Assembly (NCBI GenBank): GCA_903911085.1 | Contig: CAIWCC010000222.1 | Location: 1-64,000 of the forward strand | Length of the DNA stretch: 64,000 nucleotides | Source of the DNA: an uncultured Bacteroidales bacterium | Lineage (GTDB): Bacteria > Bacteroidota > Bacteroidia > Bacteroidales > Paludibacteraceae | Direction of reading: 5' to 3' | Shown: positions 49,001-55,445 of the stretch, piece by piece | How positions within the stretch are numbered: the first letter of the stretch is position 1 | Layout of the letters: each line of letters starts with the position of its first letter | Notes under the pieces: model-generated | The model's database searches: none | What the model saw: only the letters and a program-made list of their open reading frames with translations | Told to the model about the DNA's origin: nothing | Position numbers and translations under genes: made by a program

Positions 49001-49331
49001 TATCAATAAGCGGGTTTTTTAGTAATAGCTCATCAATTTTCTTTACCAAAAGTTCTGCTTCAGCAATGGCTTTCGAATCGCCCGACTTGATGTTTTTGAT
49101 TAAATTGGTTTTACGTAAGTCGTAATCGGCAACTATTTTATCTACTTCTTGAGTTCTGAATTTGTCAGGAGCCGTTTTTTGTAAATCGGTTATTGCAGCA
49201 TTCAACGATTTAGATGAATACCAATTCAGACGATTTATCAAGTCTTGTGGTTTGGCAGTGGCAAAGCATTCAGCACCAATAATCAGCAGGTACAACAATG
49301 CAACTATACCTTTCATGTTTCTTTGTTTCAT
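46017..49331 (-). CDS. HZS-alpha-like/cytochrome/SUMF1 fusion protein
   Basis: This 1104-residue exported protein has a signal peptide about 1-24, and an alternative Met at residue 6. Residues about 150-480 are a TolB/PD40-type propeller (DPEPHFDGERLLFSS, WQIFELN) like the middle domain of hydrazine synthase alpha. Two CXXCH haem-binding motifs follow, CIGCH at 583-587 and CARCH at 633-637, in a cytochrome-like segment to about 740. Residues about 832-1100 are a formylglycine-generating-enzyme/SUMF1-type domain (FIHIPAGSFIMGS, WIGQLEITNEQF, LPTEAQWEWACRAG, HGNVWEWTLSS, ARGGSWYDRP). Such proteins occur in Planctomycetes and Bacteroidota with no known role. It is 25 bases from the RidA-like gene. 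Confidence 0.85.
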   Translation of the reverse strand: MKQRNMKGIVALLYLLIIGAECFATAKPQDLINRLNWYSSKSLNAAITDLQKTAPDKFRTQEVDKIVADYDLRKTNLIKNIKSGDSKAIAEAELLVKKIDELLLKNPLIDTKKIVAVRRQLGDKARWAMNGDLGVGPSNFQNNSEIPNPVNGWTNEFVIISGKNGKLEEKTLFKPLSGRIIADPEPHFDGERLLFSSIGTNNHWQIFELNTVTNTLTQVTPDTYTDFDSFDGCYTPDNRIIFCSTATFLGLPCTYGGHKMSGLFQYNPQTKTSRQLTFDQDSNWGPVVLNNGQILYQRWEYADLAHSNSRIMFTMNPDGTSQLAYYGSNSYFPTSLFGSRPIPNHPTAFVAVASGHHSVARCGRLMIIDPMKGRQEADGVVCEIPYPGRKVEPLVRDRFPDGIYPMFMQPYPLSDKYVVVAVKPSVNSLWGLYLVDTNGNMTLIKEEEGVAYLEPALMEKRKTPLTIPDRIKPDSKTATVFIQDIYTGDGLKGIPKGAVKKLRIGSYSFGTLAQGGLVGSIGMDGPWDIKRILGTVDVEADGSAMFTIPANKPIFIQPLDEDGKALQLMRSWFTGMPGEAVSCIGCHESRNTIPMPKPSMAARKKPQEIKEWYGKARGFSYRHEVQPVLDVNCARCHNESNPKIPYLKGDKKIKDWSSKISGSASQGVGGQFTVSYANLHRYVRRPGIESDLHMLTPMEFHADQTELMQMLNKGHYGVKLTPADIEKLACWIDFNAPFHGTRKSIPGYERSQYAIDLRNKTCGLFGLSIEEQESLPEPEITTNPIIPTPSKVQKGDSVATNWPFERKQADDMQLALGQIKKSIRLSDNVVLNFIHIPAGSFIMGSILQPDEMPMTNTIIKKSFWIGQLEITNEQFRLFDPSHDSRSEDMHGYQFGQKCYSVNAPELPAVRVSWQQAMDYCKWLSKQTGLKCSLPTEAQWEWACRAGSNKPFWFGDLSSDFSRSANLGDVRLRDFAINTAEKNYEMVRLIKNPNKYDDWVPRDTVINDGSFLSEKGGRFVPNVWDLYDMHGNVWEWTLSSYKSYPYNDEDGRNAIEPNNSKRVARGGSWYDRPFRSTASFRTPYREYQKVFNVGFRIIIEDEEDN

Positions 49332-49356
49332 TTTTTATCTTGTATAAGGATGATTT

Positions 49357-50514
49357 TTATTCCATTATGGTAACAACTCCCTCAATTTCAACCAGTAAGT
49401 TTTCACGACAAATATCACCGAGCAGGTAAACAGATGGTATATTGGGATATTTTTCTGTAACAATTTCTTTAGCCTTTTCATAATAACCTGCTTCTTTTAA
49501 GTAAACCCGAAGTGATTTCCACTCCATTTTTTTAATGTAATCGGCATTTGTTGAAAGCAAATTATTATTTAAAATTAAGAATTCAATATTCTCCAAGGTG
49601 TTTGTTGTTTGTTTTGATATACCTATATTTTCCAAACTCTCCTCTCCACGAATAGCGGCTGTTCCCGAAATATAAACTAGCGTTTCGGGAATTCCACTTA
49701 TAATTTTAGCTCGTTCAAATTTTGGTGTAGTTGGCGCACTATTTTGTTTTATATTATTGTAAAACAGCACATCTGCCGAATAGTTATGCGCTGCGGTTTG
49801 CAATTTATTGTCAAGCGAGTGTATTTCTACTGATTCATTTTTAGGCTTTACGGCAAATAAGTCTATCACCACACGGTTGGTGTAAGTTCCAATTCCGGTG
49901 GCCGACGGATAACCATTAGTCCACTTAGCGAGCCCATAAAAATGCGATCGTGCATCGTTAAACTCCTGATAATGTTGCGTGCCGTCGGTTATTTTCGTTA
50001 TGTAAGGAATGTAATTCCATTGGCGTACAATTGAGTCTATTGGCATATTTTCGTGTTCAAATATTGAAGCTATCTTTTCAAAAATATGTTTCGACTGTTC
50101 ACCTATCGACTGTTGACTATCGTCGGACATCAGACCGCCTATCGACAATTTTTTTACATTATCATTTTCTAGTACAATGTAATTTATATCGTTAAATGAC
50201 TTGTATAATATTTTTATGTCCGACAAATTGGAGCAACTATGCACCTCCAATACCAAGGCACTGTTGCAAAGTGGTTTCTGACAAACATAGCTAATTACAG
50301 GAGTCTGTTCACCAAATCTCTGCGTTACTTTATGTTTTATAATGTTGAGTTCCTCAATATAACTTTGGGCATTTTCTGATAAACCGAAAAAAACAAAACG
50401 TAATGGTAGCTTATCATCCAAACTAAGCTGGTTGATAATGGATTGCACAGAGTTTTCGAAACAGTTTTCTGTTTCGGCTGTGTAATAAGTAATGTTTAAA
50501 TCAAATTTACCCAT
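49357..50514 (-). CDS. Cytoplasmic chorismatase-like/RidA-like protein
   Basis: This 385-residue protein has no signal peptide. The N-terminal two thirds resemble the FkbO/Hyg5 chorismatase group (WNYIPYITKITDGTQHYQEFNDAR near 166-189, then GYPSATGIGT near 199-208). The last roughly 130 residues have the layout of the linked YjgF/RidA fold (PETLVYISGTAAIRGEESLENIGISKQT, VYLKEAGYYEKAKEI, VYLLGDICRENLLVEIEGVV). Known chorismatases hydrolyse chorismate; in this context the substrate is unknown. It lies between two exported cytochrome genes with gaps of 6 and 25 bases, so it is clearly in the same operon although it stays in the cytoplasm. Confidence 0.75.
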   Translation of the reverse strand: MGKFDLNITYYTAETENCFENSVQSIINQLSLDDKLPLRFVFFGLSENAQSYIEELNIIKHKVTQRFGEQTPVISYVCQKPLCNSALVLEVHSCSNLSDIKILYKSFNDINYIVLENDNVKKLSIGGLMSDDSQQSIGEQSKHIFEKIASIFEHENMPIDSIVRQWNYIPYITKITDGTQHYQEFNDARSHFYGLAKWTNGYPSATGIGTYTNRVVIDLFAVKPKNESVEIHSLDNKLQTAAHNYSADVLFYNNIKQNSAPTTPKFERAKIISGIPETLVYISGTAAIRGEESLENIGISKQTTNTLENIEFLILNNNLLSTNADYIKKMEWKSLRVYLKEAGYYEKAKEIVTEKYPNIPSVYLLGDICRENLLVEIEGVVTIME

Positions 50515-50520
50515 TTTTTC

Positions 50521-52323
50521 TTACAGCGAATTTACATATTCGACAAGTTCTTCAATTTCTGTATTTTTTAATGATATTGAGTCACGTATACCGTGTTTGT
50601 ATTTTGTAAATACCTCATTTAAAGTAGCAGCACTTCCGTTAAAAAGATAGGGTGCAGTACGCCAAACTTCTGATAGAGTGGGAGTATCCCAGCCTTTTTC
50701 AAATTCAATATCTTTGCCTATTCGGTACATTTGTAAATCGGTATGATATTCGCCAGAATGACAATAATTGCATCCAATACGGTTGTAAACTGCTTTGCCC
50801 GCAATTACTTTTGTCGATAATTTGCCATTTACCAAGTACGGACTTGGAACGGGTTTAAGGCTTCTCAGGTAGTTGTCAACACACTGCGCTTTTTCCTCCG
50901 GAATGTCATAAAACTGAATAAGTTTATATCCTTTTCGAACCGCAAGTTCTGCATTGGCACGAATGCCAGAAATCATACTGGGAGGTGTTACGTGTGAAAG
51001 CAGTAAACTTTTGCAATTTTTCGGATTCCCCATTCCATCGTTCATTAAATCCCAGTTCATGCCGTCGGTACGTGCCTCACCAGGGTGACAACCGCTACAC
51101 GATTGCCAGTTTTGAAAACAAAAAGATGCATCGTTGAAGAATCTTTCGCCTTTTTGTTCGCTGGTTTCAATCCTGTTTTTCAGTAACCCTATTGCTTGTA
51201 TCGTTTTATTTTCTAAGTCCAGAATATTAATTGTGTCCGAAAAATAAGTTGGAATAATGGCTTTATTTCCATAAACGATAAAATTTCGTGGTCCATTGCC
51301 AGTAAGTGTTATTCGTTCTCTAATTTCATATAAAAAATTGAGGTCGTATGATAATGAACTTTTGTCGGGATAATTTTTGAATTTTTCGATAAATTTTTCC
51401 AAGTCTATCACGCTTATTTGGTGCGTGCCATATTGTGTCACCAGAATTTCCTTAAGTGTACAAGCCACTCCCCACAAACCTCCGGCTCCCATTTCGGGTT
51501 CGTCGAGCAGCACGGCTCCCTCAAAAGCTTGATTGGCAATGTTTACCACGCTCATGGCACTGGTGTTCATCCAGCCTTGCTGAATCTGACTGGTTGGTAC
51601 CTGAAACCGTCCCAGGTTATGTACAACCAGAAGATATTCGCCGTTGGCAGTCAAACACAATGATTGTACAGCGTTGCTTCCGTTGGCAAGTTGAATATCT
51701 TTTGTTTTAGCGAATTTTTTGATGTCAATTACTGATACACACGAAGCCACGGTATCCACATTGGCCTGCTGGGCAGGAAGATAGTTAGCCACAAACAGAA
51801 ATTTTCCGTCTTTACTAATTGCCAATGAACGGGGTTCGCGTAGCACTTTTACTGTACGCGTAACTTTATTTGTTTTACAATCTACTTCCGAAACGGTATT
51901 GCTGAACTGGTTACAAACATATATTTTGCTAAAATCGCTGTTTGGAGTTGGTGCAGTTGCCCCCGAGCCCATTGGTATTGAACCAACTTTTTTATTTGTT
52001 TTTAAATTGAAAACATGCAGCATCCCACGTTGTTCAAATGTGGTTACATACAGCATATTGTTGCTCACAGCTATACCCGTTGGAATTTCGTCAAACTGCC
52101 AGCTGCGGAGTTGCTTGCTGAAATCTGGTTTGTATAAAACAACAGATTTTGTACCTTTTTGCGAAAGAAAAATCCCATAATTGTTCGAGGCTTTTATATC
52201 GGTTATAAACAATGGAGTACCTGAGTAAGTGTCTAAATTATCCTTTGTAAGGTTAAATGACACCAATGTTACTGATAGTAATATTACCAGCAATCCCCAG
52301 ATATGACTCTTATTTTCAATCAT
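50521..52323 (-). CDS. YncE-like propeller fused to a di-haem cytochrome c peroxidase-type domain
   Basis: This 600-residue protein has an N-terminal membrane anchor or signal peptide (about 8-26). Residues about 50-380 are a YncE-like surface propeller (KIYVCNQFSNTVSEVDC, SLAISKDGKFLFVANY, SVIDIKKF, GPRNFIVYGNKAIIPTYFSDTINI). Residues about 385-600 are of MauG/cytochrome c peroxidase type, with two CXXCH motifs (CSGCH 409-413 and CNYCH 518-522) and a GWDTPTLSEVWRTAPYLFNGSA block that is typical of that family. It would act in the periplasm or at the outer membrane face as an electron-transfer or peroxidase-like enzyme. It is the first gene of its operon and stops 6 bases before the next start. 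Confidence 0.88.
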   Translation of the reverse strand: MIENKSHIWGLLVILLSVTLVSFNLTKDNLDTYSGTPLFITDIKASNNYGIFLSQKGTKSVVLYKPDFSKQLRSWQFDEIPTGIAVSNNMLYVTTFEQRGMLHVFNLKTNKKVGSIPMGSGATAPTPNSDFSKIYVCNQFSNTVSEVDCKTNKVTRTVKVLREPRSLAISKDGKFLFVANYLPAQQANVDTVASCVSVIDIKKFAKTKDIQLANGSNAVQSLCLTANGEYLLVVHNLGRFQVPTSQIQQGWMNTSAMSVVNIANQAFEGAVLLDEPEMGAGGLWGVACTLKEILVTQYGTHQISVIDLEKFIEKFKNYPDKSSLSYDLNFLYEIRERITLTGNGPRNFIVYGNKAIIPTYFSDTINILDLENKTIQAIGLLKNRIETSEQKGERFFNDASFCFQNWQSCSGCHPGEARTDGMNWDLMNDGMGNPKNCKSLLLSHVTPPSMISGIRANAELAVRKGYKLIQFYDIPEEKAQCVDNYLRSLKPVPSPYLVNGKLSTKVIAGKAVYNRIGCNYCHSGEYHTDLQMYRIGKDIEFEKGWDTPTLSEVWRTAPYLFNGSAATLNEVFTKYKHGIRDSISLKNTEIEELVEYVNSL

Positions 52324-52352
52324 TTTACGAAAAAGTATGATTTTATTGATAG

Positions 52353-52381
52353 ACTCTATTCAAAATAATGTTTGATAGAGT
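52353..52381. promoter_or_regulatory. Near-palindrome upstream of the cytochrome operon
   Basis: ACTCTATTCAAA (52353-52364) and TTTGATAGAGT (52371-52381) form an almost perfect inverted repeat 30-58 bases before the start at 52323, and TATAGAGTG follows again at about 52390. This is the place for an operator or a 5' leader hairpin of the operon. No consensus TAnnTTTG is seen next to it. Confidence 0.3.
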
Positions 52382-52420
52382 ATTTGTTTATAGAGTGATT
52401 TTATTGTTAATAATACGATA

Positions 52421-52603
52421 AGAATAGAACGCGGATTTTCGCTGGTTTAGCGGATAAAAAACGGATAAGAAAAAATGCAAGCATTTTTGATTTATTTCTA
52501 ATGTCAATCCCGATTTATTGGGATTGATAATCCGTTTTGAAATCCGTAAATGATATAAAATCCGTAAAATCCGCTTCATCTGTGTAAATCCGCGTTCTAT
52601 TCT
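52421..52603. repeat. MITE-like element with perfect 18-bp terminal inverted repeats
   Basis: AGAATAGAACGCGGATTT at 52421-52438 and its exact reverse complement at 52586-52603 bound a 183-base AT-rich stretch with no gene. Inside are two perfect hairpins: AAAAATGC/GCATTTTT at 52471-52488 and CAATCCC/GGGATTG at 52505-52526. The AAATCCGCGTTCTATTCT end resembles interspersed intergenic sequence that I have seen in Bacteroidota genomes. No clear target-site duplication is visible. It separates the GH39 gene end from the cytochrome operon promoter and may also act as a terminator. Nothing else is seen in the 52324-52635 gap. Confidence 0.6.
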
Positions 52604-52635
52604 CTTTCTCTTTTTATACTTTAAATACTCTTAGC

Positions 52636-54201
52636 TTACTTTCTGATTATATCCAACAAGAAAACATCATTCTCACGAATGTCCAATTCTTTTGTAAGCT
52701 TGCCATCTGCTTTTACTTGCACTATTATAGTTGATATTGGCGCACCGCTGTTGTCATTTTTAATTTTTGCTACTTGTTCGCGGTTCAAATTCAATGGCTT
52801 TTTCATGTCCAAAAAGCTGGTATATGCATCGTTTGAACGGTATCCTACGCGGTAAATTTTCATATTGTAAGTGCCCTTTGGCATTCCCGACATCGCCACT
52901 TTTATTTTGCCTTTTGCTTTAGCAGGCAGGTCTTGGATATAATATTTTTGGTTGTGTACCGAATCGCCAGGGTGGGTGTTGGTAAAATCCCACAACAGTA
53001 ATTGCACCCCTTTATCGTTTTTGCAAGCCCACGAAGCCGAATCGGCATTCACAAGTTCTGTTTTCCCCAATTTGTTCAGAAACTGATAGGTGTAAAAAGC
53101 TGGTTTGTTAATACCCTGAATTGTCAACAAACCAAATCCTCCATGAAAAGCACCAAAACGCACGCCAGCTTCTTCGAAAATGTCGGTAAATACCCAGTAT
53201 GACATTGAGTTGGCAGTATTGCCCACTTCTTTTAATTTTTGTAGAATGTATGCTGCCTGATGGTAGCTGTCGTGAACAGGGTCGGCAGGCGTGTAGGACG
53301 AACTCCACTCTGTATAATGCAATTCGAGATTGGGTTTAAACGAACTTTCAATTTGCTTGCGCGAATTGATGACATCGATGCTCACCACGTTTTTGTCTTT
53401 GCAAAGTACCGTGCCACCTTTGCCAAATTCGTCCAGAAATCCTTGTTTTACACCATAGGTATGAGTGCTAATAAAGTCGATAGGTACGTTGTTTTGTTTG
53501 CAATATTCAATCATTTCGGGCACCCATGCAGCGCCGGCAGTGGCAGGACCACCTACGCGATAGGCGGGATTTACGCTTTTAACGGCTTTGGCCGAATGGT
53601 TGTACAATTTGAAGTATTCGGCCTGTGTACCGTGCCAGAATCCGTCGAGGTTAGGTTCGTTCCACACTTCAAAATACCAAGTTTTTACTTCTTTTTCGCC
53701 GTAACGTTCGGTAAAGTGCTGAGTAAGTGCACGAATCATGTCTTCCCATTTCTGATAATCGCGTGGTGGTGTTCCGTTGCCTCTCCACCAAAAAACGGTA
53801 GTGTTGCCGCTTGATAAACCCCAGGGCATGAAGCCAAGTTCCACAAACGGCTTGATGCCAATACTTTGCAGTGCATCAAAAAGTGCATCCACATACTGGA
53901 AGTTATATTCGGGTTTTCCGTTTTCTTCGCGATAAACGCCCATATCATCGCACAAAAGACCGTGCATACGGATGTATTTGAAACCACACTCTTTGGTTAC
54001 ATAGCGAAGTTGGGCCTGCCAGTCGGCACGTAAACCTTCGTTGGCACGCCCTGCACCCACACATTCGTTGAAAAAAGAATTCAATTTGCCTTTTTCGTTG
54101 TTATAATTTACGTTTATGCTACGGTTGTTTTCAGAAAATAGCTGCGATGTGGCTATTAAACAAGCTGATATTAATGTAAAACACTGTTTTATATTTAACA
54201 T
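52636..54201 (-). CDS. GH39 family glycosidase (beta-xylosidase-like)
   Basis: This 521-residue secreted protein has a signal peptide (about 1-22). It has the clan GH-A pattern of GH39: YIRMHGLLCDDMGVY at 76-90, YFEVWNEPNLDGFW with acid/base Glu182, and LELHYTEWSSSY with nucleophile Glu298. The last roughly 110 residues form the usual C-terminal beta-sandwich. Known GH39 activities include beta-xylosidase, alpha-iduronidase and alpha-L-arabinopyranose-releasing types; xylose or arabinose release fits the neighbours best. It is 159 bases downstream of the GH43/117-like gene and could have its own promoter, though no clear box is seen. Confidence 0.93.
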   Translation of the reverse strand: MLNIKQCFTLISACLIATSQLFSENNRSINVNYNNEKGKLNSFFNECVGAGRANEGLRADWQAQLRYVTKECGFKYIRMHGLLCDDMGVYREENGKPEYNFQYVDALFDALQSIGIKPFVELGFMPWGLSSGNTTVFWWRGNGTPPRDYQKWEDMIRALTQHFTERYGEKEVKTWYFEVWNEPNLDGFWHGTQAEYFKLYNHSAKAVKSVNPAYRVGGPATAGAAWVPEMIEYCKQNNVPIDFISTHTYGVKQGFLDEFGKGGTVLCKDKNVVSIDVINSRKQIESSFKPNLELHYTEWSSSYTPADPVHDSYHQAAYILQKLKEVGNTANSMSYWVFTDIFEEAGVRFGAFHGGFGLLTIQGINKPAFYTYQFLNKLGKTELVNADSASWACKNDKGVQLLLWDFTNTHPGDSVHNQKYYIQDLPAKAKGKIKVAMSGMPKGTYNMKIYRVGYRSNDAYTSFLDMKKPLNLNREQVAKIKNDNSGAPISTIIVQVKADGKLTKELDIRENDVFLLDIIRK

Positions 54202-54360
54202 ATAAAAATTGATTTTTATTGTGTTCTTATTCTAAAAGGACAGTTTTGTTTCTTGTATATAGCTATTTTTTACTGTATTCCAATTAGTATTTGATAGTTT
54301 TCATACAGCTAATTTTAATATTTATATTTATCGTGTAGTAATCTATCTGCAATATAAAGT

Positions 54361-55428
54361 CTAATTACATTTCAGCGGAATAGCCACATTGTAATTATCT
54401 TCGCCATCATACACAGCACAAAACAACACTTTCGGAATTCCGTTGTCCATCCATAGCTGTGGGCGTTCAAGTTTCGTTACTCTTTTAGTTCCAGTTATCC
54501 AAGGTATTTGAGTGGTAGTAATTAATACATTTTTGGCTGGTTTCCAGTCCATTCCGTCTGCCGATTCAAACAAAGCCAGACTTGTACCAGCATTGGTAAA
54601 AGCACCGCTCATGTCTTTCACAATTGCCCAGTACTTTCCGTTTTGACACCAAATATACGGATCTTCGGCGGCAAACTGTTCACCAACCTTCACAAATACA
54701 CGATTTGGTAGTTTTACAAATGGTCCTTCGGGTTTGTCGGCAAGGGCTGCACCGTGCATTACTTTTCCACCAAATGGCATTTTTCCATTGCTTACTCCTT
54801 TGTATATCAACAGTATTTTTCCATCGGGGCGGCGGGTTACAGCCGGATTGTTGGTCAACATATGATCGAAACTGTTGTTGGTGGTGTCAATGAGTGGCTT
54901 TTCTGACCTTTTCCACGGACCAAGTGGCGACGATGCTACCGCAACACCAATCCGCTGATTGTTACGATATTCCCACCAGCCCGGTGTGCTCATCGTTACG
55001 GGTGTTTTAAAGGTTTCAGTTCCTTTTGTTCCCATGTAGTAGAGGTAGTATTTTTTGCCGAATTTATAAATGGTGGGATTATGCGTCACATCTGCATCCC
55101 AGAATCTTTTATCGCGTTTGGGCAATACTACTTTTACGTGTTTGTATGGTCCGGTGGGGTTATCCGACACAGCCACAGCTACTTCGCTCTCGGTTACCCA
55201 GGCATAATGTCCGCTGGTGCGTGGCCAGCGACTGTAGAAAAGATAGTATTTGTTGTCATCGCCTTTCACCATGCTGCCGCACCAAACCATATAATCGGGC
55301 AAGCCGAATTTGGCACTTTCGGGTACAGGTTGTATCCATTTAGAAACATCCAAATCTTGTGCTGAAATAGTTGTTGTGAAAGAAAAAAGCAATAGTGCTA
55401 ATTTTAAAATTTTGATTTTGTGTGACAT
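54361..55428 (-). CDS. Five-bladed propeller glycosidase (GH43/GH117-like)
   Basis: This 355-residue exported protein has a signal peptide (1-23). Repeats such as YMVWCGSMVKGDDNKYYLFYSRWP, THNPTIYKFGKKYYLYYMG, NPAVTRRPDGKILLIYKG and AEDPYIWCQNGKYWAIVKD mark five blades with conserved Asp/Asn-Pro turns. This is the layout of clan GH-F and GH117-type enzymes, often annotated as sucrase or GH43-like. The exact family is unclear, and the substrate may be an arabinoside, xyloside or anhydro-sugar. It is 17 bases from the GH2 gene and cotranscribed with it. Confidence 0.8.
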   Translation of the reverse strand: MSHKIKILKLALLLFSFTTTISAQDLDVSKWIQPVPESAKFGLPDYMVWCGSMVKGDDNKYYLFYSRWPRTSGHYAWVTESEVAVAVSDNPTGPYKHVKVVLPKRDKRFWDADVTHNPTIYKFGKKYYLYYMGTKGTETFKTPVTMSTPGWWEYRNNQRIGVAVASSPLGPWKRSEKPLIDTTNNSFDHMLTNNPAVTRRPDGKILLIYKGVSNGKMPFGGKVMHGAALADKPEGPFVKLPNRVFVKVGEQFAAEDPYIWCQNGKYWAIVKDMSGAFTNAGTSLALFESADGMDWKPAKNVLITTTQIPWITGTKRVTKLERPQLWMDNGIPKVLFCAVYDGEDNYNVAIPLKCN

Positions 55429-55445
55429 AGTATATTTGCAATTAA

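Noticed and set aside
46017-49331. True hydrazine synthase subunit or sulfatase-activating enzyme
   Set aside because: Only the alpha-like propeller and the SUMF1 fold are present. No beta/gamma subunits of hydrazine synthase and no sulfatase genes occur in the window, so neither specific function can be claimed.
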